A DNA stretch of 10,344 bases, taken from positions 1-10,344 of the forward strand of contig JADYYL010000100.1 of NCBI GenBank assembly GCA_020853655.1. Direction: 5' to 3'. Below the pieces are notes generated by a model, which was given only the letters and a program-made list of their open reading frames with translations, made no database searches and had not been told where the DNA came from. A program made the position numbers and the translations under genes. The stretch is from Deltaproteobacteria bacterium. Lineage in GTDB: Bacteria > Bdellovibrionota_C > UBA2361 > SZUA-149 > JADYYL01. The first letter of the stretch is position 1, and each line of letters opens with the position of its first letter. Shown here piece by piece: positions 1-6,868 of the stretch.

Positions 1-1
1 C

Positions 2-187
2 CGTTGCACACCCGCTCAGCTATCCATCGCGTGGTGTCTCCTGAATCCGAATGTCACGAGCGTTATCACTGGCGCGAGTCGAGTCGACCAAGTGCGAGAG
101 AACCTTGCGGCGGGTGACATTGTGGAAAGGCTCGACGAAGGGATACAGGCGAAGATCTCCGCGATTCTCGCTGCACACCCTGCATGA
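2..187 (+). CDS. Aldo/keto reductase, C-terminal fragment (5' end outside window)
   Basis: This frame is open from the left edge and ends at TGA 185-187, giving 61 visible residues. It reads as the C-terminus of an NAD(P)H-dependent aldo/keto reductase, a TIM-barrel oxidoreductase that interconverts carbonyls and alcohols. Visible family marks are the helix PAQLSIAWCLLNPNV (residues 4-18), the strand SVITGAS (20-26) and the cofactor-phosphate segment S26-R27-x-x-Q30-x-x-E33-N34. The wording (AWCL.NPNV..VITGASR..QV.ENL) resembles the branch related to potassium-channel beta subunits more than the xylose-reductase branch. The substrate cannot be told. The gene is on the opposite strand to every other gene here and converges on gyrA, with 215 bp between the two stop codons. 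It is probably unrelated to replication. The family call is strong; the catalytic tetrad lies outside the window. Confidence 0.85.
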   Translation, partial: RCTPAQLSIAWCLLNPNVTSVITGASRVDQVRENLAAGDIVERLDEGIQAKISAILAAHPA

Positions 188-289
188 CGTCAGCGTTATT
201 GCTGTGTGAGGAAGTAGGTCACTGGCTCACCGAGTGCCCTGGTCGAGCGCGGATGGTGACGAGAGCGGGGGCGGCAGGACGAAACAATC

Positions 290-311
290 GAGGTCCGCGG
301 ATGCGGACCTC
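290..311 (-). terminator. Probable gyrA transcription terminator
   Basis: A perfect 9-bp stem (GAGGTCCGC, 290-298, with GCGGACCTC, 303-311) encloses a 4-nt loop. On the minus strand it is followed by GATTGTTTCG, a moderately T-rich tail, which fits an intrinsic terminator for transcripts leaving gyrA about 90 nt past its stop. The plus-strand tail (TTCAGAAAT) is poorer, but the hairpin sits between convergent genes and might slow both. The tail is not an uninterrupted T-run, so efficiency is uncertain. Confidence 0.55.
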
Positions 312-370
312 TTCAGAAATGACTCGGGAACTGTGATGAACGGGGAGTGACAAATGGGAACGAACGGTTC

Positions 371-392
371 GGGCGGGCTTTGATCCCCGCCC
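371..392 (-). terminator. GC-rich hairpin just after gyrA
   Basis: A 7-bp all-G/C stem (GGGCGGG 371-377 with CCCGCCC 386-392) has an 8-nt loop and starts 11 nt beyond the gyrA stop. No T-run follows on the minus strand. It could therefore be a pause or 3'-end-stabilising hairpin working with the stem at 290-311 rather than a terminator on its own. Confidence 0.35.
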
Positions 393-402
393 AGCTCCCC
401 CG

Positions 403-2946
403 TTATTCTTCGGTATCCTCGACGGATTCATCTCCGGTCGCTTCTTCCGCAGATTCCGCGATCCGACCGACGGCGGCCACCTTCTCGCCTTCATCGAGGT
501 TGATCAGTCGGACACCCATCGTGTTCCGACCGATGCGCGACACGGTGTTGACTGGCGAGCGTATAATCTTCCCAGCCGTCGTGATGATCATGATCTGATC
601 TGTCTCGCTGACTTCGCACATCCCGATGACCGGTCCGTTTCGCTGCTCGGTCTTAATGTCGATCAGCCCCTTTCCGGCCCGTCCTTGACGACGATAGGCC
701 GAGAGCGAAGTCCGCTTTCCGTAGCCGTTCTCACAGACCGTCAGAAGAGCGCTTTCCATCACGTCCCCGGCTTCGACGGCCTCTTCACCACCGTCTTCCG
801 CCCCCTTGGCTTCGATACCGCGCGGCCCAATGACGAGGTTCATGACTTCATCGGCATCGTCCAATCGCACGGCAGTGACCCCTCGAGCAGTTCGACCCAT
901 GACGCGGACTTCGTCTTCGGCAAAGCGAATCGCCATCCCGTTTCGTGTCGAGATAATGCAATCCGAGTTGCCCTCGGTCAGCCGAACACCAATCAGGTAA
1001 TCTGCTTCGTCCAGGTTCGTCGCACGGATACCGCCACGCCGAACATTCGAGAACTCCATGAGATCAACGCGCTTGATGAAGCCGCGCTTCGTCGCCATGA
1101 TCACATACTTGCCCTCTTCGAAGCGGCGGACCGGCAGGATTGCCGACACACGCTCGTTTTCGCCGAGGTTCAACATGTTCACGATAGCGCGACCGCGAGA
1201 GGTTCTGCCCTGCTCGGGGAGCTGATACACCTTCAACCAGTGCACTTTTCCCTCGGTCGTGAAGACCAGGAGGTATGCGTGCGTCGACGCGACGAAGATG
1301 TCAGAGATGAAATCGCCGTCGTCGTCGCCAAGTTTCTTTGTGCCTTGAACGCCCTTTCCGCCCCGTTTCTGAGAGCGATACAGCGACGGTGAGCACCGCT
1401 TCGCGTATCCGCGATAGCTGATGGTCACGATCATATCCTCATCGGCGATCATGTCCTCGACGTCGATTGATTCACCGTTCTCTTCAATCTGCGTCCGGCG
1501 CTCGTCTCCAAACTTCTCGGAGATCTCCGTGAGTTCGCTGACGACAACGGCGTCCACTTCCTTCGCGTCGCCGAGGATTCGGCGGTAGCCTTCAATCTGG
1601 TCGGTCACCTCTTTGTGCTCTTCTTCGAGTGACTTCCGCTCGAGGCCAGTGAGTCGCTTGAGCGGCATGTCGAGGATCTGTTGCGCCTGGATCTCGCTGA
1701 GCGAGAAACGAGCTTGCAACGCGTCACGCGCCGCGGCGGTCGAATCGGCCGCCTTAATGATCGCGACGACCTCGTCGATGTTCTGGAGGGCGATCAACAG
1801 CCCTTCCAAGATGTGCAATCGAGCGAGAGCCTTCGCTAATTCGAATCGCGTCCGGCGGGTGATGACGGTGCGCCGATGCTCGATGAAGTGATGAAGCATC
1901 TGGCGAAGGCTGAGCACCTCCGGCTTTCCGTCCACGATGGCCAACATGATCACGCCAAAGGTCCGTTGCATCGGCGTCAACTTGAAGAGCTGGTTCGTGA
2001 CGACGTCAGAGACGGCGTCCTTCTTCAGCTCAATCACGACGCGCATCCCTTGACGATCGGACTCGTCGCGCAATCGCGCGATCCCCTCGATCTTCTTGTC
2101 GTTGACGAGCTCAGCGATCTTCTCGACGAGCTTCGCCTTGTTGGTCTGATATGGAATCTCGTCGATCACAATTGCTTCCGTGTCGCGCTTCCCTCGTAGC
2201 GTTTCGACGTGGACCTTGGAGCGGAGCTGAATGAGAGCGCGCCCGGTCGAATACATTTCGCGGAGCGGATGCGCGCCGTAGATAATCCCTGCGGTCGGGA
2301 AATCAGGTCCGGGAACATGCTCCATCAGCTCGTCGACGCTGGCTTCTGGATTCTTGATCAGGTGAATCGTGGCCGCGATGACTTCGCGAAGGTTGTGTGG
2401 CGGGATCGAGGACGCCATCCCGACCGCAATTCCCTCAGCACCGTTCACCAGCAGGTTGGGAACTCGCGACGGCAGCACGACCGGTTCGGTCGTGGAATCA
2501 TCAAAGTTCGGAATGAAGTCGACCGTATCCTTGTCGATATCGGCGAGCAGAGCTTCCGCGATCGGGAACATGCGGCTCTCGGTGTATCGATACGCCGCTG
2601 CGGCGTCACCATCGATAGAACCGAAGTTGCCCTGACCGTCGATCAGCGGATAACGCAGGTTCCACGGCTGCGCCATTCGAACCAACGAGCCATAGACCGG
2701 CCCGTCGCCATGGGGATGGTAGTGCTTGAGCACCTCACCGACCACACCGGCGCACTTCGAATACTTCCGATTGGAGAGCAGCCCCTCCTGGAACATCGCG
2801 AAGAGGATTCGGCGATGCACTGGCTTCAATCCGTCACGGATGTCGGGAAGAGCGCGTCCGATAATCACGCTCATCGCGTAGTCGAGAAACGATCCCCGCA
2901 TCTCGTCTTCGATGTTCACCGGGATGATGCTTGTCGTGTTATCCAT
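403..2946 (-). CDS. gyrA: DNA gyrase subunit A
   Basis: This is the breakage-reunion subunit of gyrase (A2B2), which introduces ATP-driven negative supercoils. The 847 residues are near the usual 800-900. The N-terminal winged-helix part contains DYAMSVIIGRALPDIRDGLKPVHRR (22-46) and the active site R120-Y121, where Y121 forms the phosphotyrosine bond to DNA. The tower and coiled coil follow. The C-terminal beta-pinwheel opens with the GyrA box QKRGGKG (526-532), which separates gyrase from topoisomerase IV ParC. The pinwheel has an acidic insert (about 707-729), and the protein ends in an acidic tail from about 830. The quinolone pocket is unusual: the positions of E. coli Ser83 and Asp87 are Gly82 and Gly86. 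The start is ATG 2946-2944, supported by N-terminal homology; no clear Shine-Dalgarno precedes it. It lies 85 bp after gyrB and is probably co-transcribed. A TTGGCA at 2981-2986 resembles a -35, but no good -10 follows. Confidence 0.98.
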   Translation of the reverse strand: MDNTTSIIPVNIEDEMRGSFLDYAMSVIIGRALPDIRDGLKPVHRRILFAMFQEGLLSNRKYSKCAGVVGEVLKHYHPHGDGPVYGSLVRMAQPWNLRYPLIDGQGNFGSIDGDAAAAYRYTESRMFPIAEALLADIDKDTVDFIPNFDDSTTEPVVLPSRVPNLLVNGAEGIAVGMASSIPPHNLREVIAATIHLIKNPEASVDELMEHVPGPDFPTAGIIYGAHPLREMYSTGRALIQLRSKVHVETLRGKRDTEAIVIDEIPYQTNKAKLVEKIAELVNDKKIEGIARLRDESDRQGMRVVIELKKDAVSDVVTNQLFKLTPMQRTFGVIMLAIVDGKPEVLSLRQMLHHFIEHRRTVITRRTRFELAKALARLHILEGLLIALQNIDEVVAIIKAADSTAAARDALQARFSLSEIQAQQILDMPLKRLTGLERKSLEEEHKEVTDQIEGYRRILGDAKEVDAVVVSELTEISEKFGDERRTQIEENGESIDVEDMIADEDMIVTISYRGYAKRCSPSLYRSQKRGGKGVQGTKKLGDDDGDFISDIFVASTHAYLLVFTTEGKVHWLKVYQLPEQGRTSRGRAIVNMLNLGENERVSAILPVRRFEEGKYVIMATKRGFIKRVDLMEFSNVRRGGIRATNLDEADYLIGVRLTEGNSDCIISTRNGMAIRFAEDEVRVMGRTARGVTAVRLDDADEVMNLVIGPRGIEAKGAEDGGEEAVEAGDVMESALLTVCENGYGKRTSLSAYRRQGRAGKGLIDIKTEQRNGPVIGMCEVSETDQIMIITTAGKIIRSPVNTVSRIGRNTMGVRLINLDEGEKVAAVGRIAESAEEATGDESVEDTEE

Positions 2947-2996
2947 TGTGTCTACGTCGTAATGCCGTGAATAGTTTGCGTGCCAATCGGTTCACA

Positions 2997-3020
2997 TCGA
3001 GCAGAAAACGTCCTGCTCGA
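2997..3020 (-). other. Stem-loop in the gyrB-gyrA gap
   Basis: A perfect 8-bp inverted repeat (TCGAGCAG 2997-3004, CTGCTCGA 3013-3020) has an 8-nt loop and starts 11 nt after the gyrB stop. No T-run follows on the minus strand, so it is not a standard terminator. It could be an mRNA processing or stability hairpin that sets the GyrB to GyrA ratio, or have no function. Confidence 0.35.
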
Positions 3021-3031
3021 CTCGCGCGAGG

Positions 3032-5554
3032 TCAGATGTCGAGGTTTCGCACCTTCAGCGCGTTGTCCTCGATGAACTCGCGTCGCGGCTCCACCGCGTC
3101 ACCCATCAAAAGATTGAAGATCGAATCCGCTGCAACCACGTCGTCGATGCGCACCTGGAGAAGGCTGCGACGCTTCGGGTCGAGCGTGGTGTCCCAGAGC
3201 TGCTCCGGGTTCATCTCACCGAGACCTTTGAATCGGGTAATAGCGAGTCCGCCGCGTCCGCGGTTCAAGACTTCGTCGCGAATGTCGAAAACAGTCGCGC
3301 CCTTCGTCGTTCCCTTCGGGCCAGTCAGCTCGTAGGCCGGCTCGCCATACAGGCGGCCGCGGGCGACGACTTGCTGCACTCGACGAAACTCTTCCGAAGC
3401 GATCAGCGCATCGTCGATCGTGCTGATGGTTCGGCCGCCGAGGAGGGCGATGCCGAGGGCGGCTCGCCAAGTGGAGTGCTCCTTGTTCTCAGAGTAATCC
3501 GCCGCGACGATACGAGCATGGCTCCTGCCGGCTTCGAGTCGCGCGGTGAGCTGCTGAACGACACTCTCGAGCGATTCGCGAGTCTTCGTTGCTTCCGGCC
3601 CGATATCCGCCAAGTGAGCGAGTTCAATGACGACGTTACGATTGAGTCCCTCTTTCTCGAGTCGATCGAGCGTTCGAGCGGCCTCGCCGACGCCCTTCAA
3701 GAACTCTTCAAGTTCGTGTCCCCGAAGCTCGTTCTTTGCTCCGGCACCCTTCATCACGAGCCCGTCTGCACCGGCATTGATGATAAAACTCTCGAAGGCG
3801 CGGTCATCATGGAGGTAGTGCTCGGCTTTTCCGCGCTTGATTCGATAGAGCGGCGGTTGAGCAATGTAGAGATACCCCCGTTCGATCAGCTCCGGCATCT
3901 GCCGAAAAAAGAACGTCAGGAGCAGGGTGCGGATGTGACTTCCGTCCACGTCCGCGTCGGTCATGATAATGACCTTGTGGTAGCGAAGCTTCTCGATGTC
4001 GAAGTCGTCCTTGCCGATCCCACAACCGAGCGCGGTGATCATCGTGCGGATTTCCTCGAACGCGAGCATCTTATCGAAACGAGCCCGCTCGACGTTGAGG
4101 ATCTTTCCCTTGAGCGGCAAGATCGCCTGGTTCTTTCGATCGCGACCCTGCTTTGCCGAGCCACCCGCGGAATCTCCCTCAACGAGGAAGATTTCGCACT
4201 GCGCCGCGTCTTCGATTTGGCAATCCGCCAACTTTCCGGGGAGCGAGTGAGAATCGAGGGCGCCCTTCCGTCGCACGAGGTCTCGCGCTCGTCGCGCGGC
4301 GTCTCGCGCCCGAGCCGCGTCGAGAGCCTGTCCGATGATTGCTCGCGCGACCGCGGGATTCTCCTCCAAGTGGCGCTGAAGCTTCTCGCCGAGGATCTGC
4401 TCCACCAAGCCTTTCACTTCGCTATTGCCGAGCTTCGTCTTTGTCTGCCCTTCAAACTGCGGATGGGGGATCTTCACGCTGACGACAGCCGCGAGCCCTT
4501 CGCGGATATCCTCGCCTTGGAGGTTCTCTTTCGCGGACTTGATGAAACCGTTTGCCGTCGCATACGAGTTAATCGCGCGCGTCAACGCGGTGCGAAACCC
4601 AGCGAGGTGCGTTCCGCCTTCAATTGTATTGATGTTGTTCGCAAACGAATACACCGCTTCGGTGTAGCTATCGTTGTATTGCAGCGCGACCTCGACCTGA
4701 CTCCCATCCTTCGCGTCCGAGAAAAACATCGGCTCCGCGTGGAGAGGGTTCTTGGTTTTGTTGAGGTGGCTCACGAAGGTCTTGATACCGCCTTCGTAGT
4801 GGAATTCTTGCGTCTTCCCGATGCGGTCATCTTTAAAGATGATCCGAATTCCACCGTTCAGAAATGCAAGTTCGCGAAACCGGGAAGCGAGGATGTCGAA
4901 CTTAAAACTGTCGATCTCCGGAAAGATCTCCTTGTCCGGGAGAAACGTGACCTTCGTCCCACGATTGTCAGTCACGCCAATCTGCTTAAGGGGATAGTCA
5001 GGATTGCCCCGCGAAAACTCTTGGAAGTACACTTTCCCGTCGCGCTTTACCTCCACGCTTAGTTTTTCGCTCAGCGCGTTGACGACCGAGACCCCGACGC
5101 CGTGGAGTCCACCAGAAACTTTATACGCGCTATTCTCAAACTTTCCGCCGGCATGCAGTTTTGTGAGCACGACCTCTACGGCGCTCACGCCTTCGGTCGG
5201 ATGAATGTCTGTCGGAATGCCGCGGCCGTTGTCTTCAACCGTCACCGAACCATTGACCTGAATGCTTACTGAAATGCGATCGCAGTATCCGGCCATCGCT
5301 TCATCGATCGCGTTGTCGACGACTTCGAAAACGAGATGGTGATATCCACGCTCGTAGGTATCGCCGATGTACATACCGGGGCGCTTCCGAACAGCGTCGA
5401 GCCCTTCGAGGACCTTAATGTCGCCGGCGCCATACTCCAGCGCGCCGCTTCCCCCGTTATCCTCCGAGCTCGGTGTTGGGCTGGATGCAGGACTCAGGAC
5501 AGCGCCCACGCCAGAGATATTTTGGCCACTCGTTAGCTCGGGAGTTTCAGGCAT
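3032..5554 (-). CDS. gyrB: DNA gyrase subunit B
   Basis: This is the ATPase and TOPRIM subunit of gyrase. The GHKL ATPase domain shows E77 and N81 (catalytic base and Mg ligand, in FEVVDNAIDEA), D108 in EDNGRGIP, the ATP lid GGLHGVGVSVVNALS (148-162) and the QTKTKLGN loop (370-377). The TOPRIM domain has EGDSAGGSAKQGRDRKNQAI with E459, and DADVDGSHI with D533 and D535 binding the metal. RFKGLGEMNPEQLW (774-787) is the C-terminal signature. The length of 840 aa reflects a block of about 170 residues (roughly 575-745) seen in Gram-negative GyrB and absent from the roughly 640-aa Gram-positive form. It also has a Ser/Pro/Gly-rich N-terminal extension of about 35-40 residues before DIKVLEGLDAVRKRPGMYIGD. 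ATG 5554-5552 is the only ATG ahead of the conserved start; a weak GAG lies 7 nt upstream. A promoter-like sequence lies about 85-110 bp upstream. Confidence 0.98.
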   Translation of the reverse strand: MPETPELTSGQNISGVGAVLSPASSPTPSSEDNGGSGALEYGAGDIKVLEGLDAVRKRPGMYIGDTYERGYHHLVFEVVDNAIDEAMAGYCDRISVSIQVNGSVTVEDNGRGIPTDIHPTEGVSAVEVVLTKLHAGGKFENSAYKVSGGLHGVGVSVVNALSEKLSVEVKRDGKVYFQEFSRGNPDYPLKQIGVTDNRGTKVTFLPDKEIFPEIDSFKFDILASRFRELAFLNGGIRIIFKDDRIGKTQEFHYEGGIKTFVSHLNKTKNPLHAEPMFFSDAKDGSQVEVALQYNDSYTEAVYSFANNINTIEGGTHLAGFRTALTRAINSYATANGFIKSAKENLQGEDIREGLAAVVSVKIPHPQFEGQTKTKLGNSEVKGLVEQILGEKLQRHLEENPAVARAIIGQALDAARARDAARRARDLVRRKGALDSHSLPGKLADCQIEDAAQCEIFLVEGDSAGGSAKQGRDRKNQAILPLKGKILNVERARFDKMLAFEEIRTMITALGCGIGKDDFDIEKLRYHKVIIMTDADVDGSHIRTLLLTFFFRQMPELIERGYLYIAQPPLYRIKRGKAEHYLHDDRAFESFIINAGADGLVMKGAGAKNELRGHELEEFLKGVGEAARTLDRLEKEGLNRNVVIELAHLADIGPEATKTRESLESVVQQLTARLEAGRSHARIVAADYSENKEHSTWRAALGIALLGGRTISTIDDALIASEEFRRVQQVVARGRLYGEPAYELTGPKGTTKGATVFDIRDEVLNRGRGGLAITRFKGLGEMNPEQLWDTTLDPKRRSLLQVRIDDVVAADSIFNLLMGDAVEPRREFIEDNALKVRNLDI

Positions 5555-5637
5555 AAACCGACTCTTTTTTCGTCAGAAAGGACTGCGTTCGATGGGGGTG
5601 GAGACGAGGTGCTCGAATAACCCTCCGGAAGCGGGGA

Positions 5638-5666
5638 ACTATACCTTTTTCGACTCTCGCGAGCAA
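5638..5666 (-). promoter_or_regulatory. Probable gyrB promoter (sigma70-type)
   Basis: On the minus strand, TTGCTC (5661-5666, 3/6 match to the -35 consensus) and TATAGT (5638-5643, 5/6 match to the -10) are separated by exactly 17 bp. The stretch upstream of the -35 (about 5667-5708) is A/T-rich and could act as an UP element. Directly after the -10 comes a GC-rich discriminator (TCCCCGC). A start near 5630 would give a leader of about 75 nt before the gyrB ATG. This would let gyrB-gyrA be transcribed independently of dnaN-recF. Confidence 0.55.
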
Positions 5667-5685
5667 ACAATGTTCGTCATTGTTT
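5665..5685. promoter_or_regulatory. Inverted repeat overlapping the gyrB -35, candidate operator
   Basis: A perfect inverted repeat, AAACAATG-N5-CATTGTTT, has arms 5665-5672 and 5678-5685. One arm overlaps the first two bases of the -35. The A/T-rich arms and lack of a following T-run argue against a recF terminator. The symmetry and position suit a dimeric DNA-binding regulator. The regulator is not identifiable from the window. Confidence 0.4.
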
Positions 5686-5714
5686 TCAAATAGTTAGATT
5701 ATTATTTTCAAGCT

Positions 5715-6863
5715 TCAGAGAGGCGCTTCGGTCGACCTCAGCAACCCCTCTTCGATGGGCTTCAGATCGCACCTTCCACCGAGGTGAGCGACGAGGCTGG
5801 AGTTGTCGATCGTCGTCAGAATTACCTGGTGTTTCTCTGCTTGAATGAGCTCAATAAGAGCTCCTCGCCGGACCGAGTCGAGCTCGGATTCGACGTCATC
5901 GAGGAGAACGATCGGCGGCTCTCCCGTTGCTTGTTCGAGAAACCCGACGGCCCCCATCTTCAGCGCGAGGGCAATGCTCCTCGTCTGACCCTGCGATGCG
6001 CTGACGCGTGCTCCCTTCGCTCCCGACCCCGTATCGAGTTCGATGACCAGGTCGTCTCGATGCGGCCCAAGATGAGTTCGACCTCGAGCGATATCGTGGC
6101 CACGTTCCGCCGCGTAGTCCGCTCGGAGCTCTTCAAGCTCCTTCAATCGATCGCCGTCGAGGAGTTCGCTTTGATAGCGGAACGAGAGCGACTCGCGATG
6201 CGCGGCTAGTCTTGCGTAGATATCGATCACTGCTGGCGTGAACTCACGAATGAAGCGCGCTCGCGCCGCGACCGTCGGGCGTCCATATTCGATCAGGAGT
6301 TTCTCGAGAGATTCGAGTTGAATCGTCAACTCGCGCGCTGGAAGTCGAGCCTCGCGTTGCGACCGTAGAAGTGAGTTCCGATTCTTCAGAGCGCGCTCGT
6401 AGCTGACGACGCTCTCGACAAATCCGGGATCGACCATCGCGAGGATGCGGTCAATAAACGCTCGACGCGCCGCTGGCTCTGAGCGAACGAGTGACAAATC
6501 TTCGGGCGTAAATTCGACAGCTCTCACACTGCCATAGAAGCCGCGTGAGTTATCGACGGGTTTATCGTTGATTCGAACTCTCCGGCGCCCGCCGGCGATT
6601 TCGTAGCTGACGCGTCGATTTCCATCGGCGCTGGAGATCTCTGCCGCTACTCGAGCAGCGAGTTCTGGGTGCTTCCACGAGAGAAGATCGGCCAGCATAC
6701 CCGGCCGAAAGGATCGGTTCTGTGCGAGTAGATAAATCGCTTCGAGAACGCTCGTCTTTCCCTGGCCGTTCTTCCCGACAATGGCATTCACGCCAGGGGA
6801 GAAGCGCACCTCTTGCGCCGCGAGGTTTCGAAAGTTCTCGACGGCGAGGGACTCAAGGCGCAC
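5715..6863 (-). CDS. recF: RecF, DNA replication and repair ATPase
   Basis: RecF is an SMC/ABC-like ATPase that binds gapped DNA and, with RecO and RecR, loads RecA onto SSB-coated single strands during gap repair and fork restart. From GTG 6863 it is 382 aa, a normal length. Motifs are Walker A GKNGQGKT (30-37), TPEDLSLVRSEPAARRAFIDR (119-139), THLGPHRDDL (263-272), the ABC signature SQGQTR (290-295), and Walker B with D-loop PIVLLDDVESELD (317-329). GTG 6863 was chosen because translation then begins RLESLAVENFRNL, the usual RecF N-terminus. It lies 5 nt after the dnaN stop, which suggests translational coupling. An upstream in-frame GTG at 6899 would add 12 residues (394 aa) and overlap dnaN by 31 nt; neither start has a strong Shine-Dalgarno. 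No clear terminator follows. Confidence 0.96.
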   Translation of the reverse strand: MRLESLAVENFRNLAAQEVRFSPGVNAIVGKNGQGKTSVLEAIYLLAQNRSFRPGMLADLLSWKHPELAARVAAEISSADGNRRVSYEIAGGRRRVRINDKPVDNSRGFYGSVRAVEFTPEDLSLVRSEPAARRAFIDRILAMVDPGFVESVVSYERALKNRNSLLRSQREARLPARELTIQLESLEKLLIEYGRPTVAARARFIREFTPAVIDIYARLAAHRESLSFRYQSELLDGDRLKELEELRADYAAERGHDIARGRTHLGPHRDDLVIELDTGSGAKGARVSASQGQTRSIALALKMGAVGFLEQATGEPPIVLLDDVESELDSVRRGALIELIQAEKHQVILTTIDNSSLVAHLGGRCDLKPIEEGLLRSTEAPL

Positions 6864-6868
6864 TCCAA

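Noticed and set aside
219..494. Minus-strand 91-codon frame overlapping the end of gyrA
   Set aside because: Basic, Arg/Pro-rich translation spanning the two gyrA-terminal hairpins, out of frame with gyrA; no homology recognised.
3371..5062. Plus-strand open frame of 563 codons antisense to gyrB
   Set aside because: It mirrors a highly conserved GyrB codon by codon, matches no family I recognise and is the usual by-product of codon bias in a GC-rich gene. The same applies to the antisense frames at 685-1392 and 2209-2970 over gyrA, and 7451-7984 over dnaN.
5665..5685. Inverted repeat as a recF terminator
   Set aside because: The stem is A/T-rich and followed by GCTCGCG on the minus strand rather than T-residues. 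Overlap with the gyrB -35 fits an operator better.
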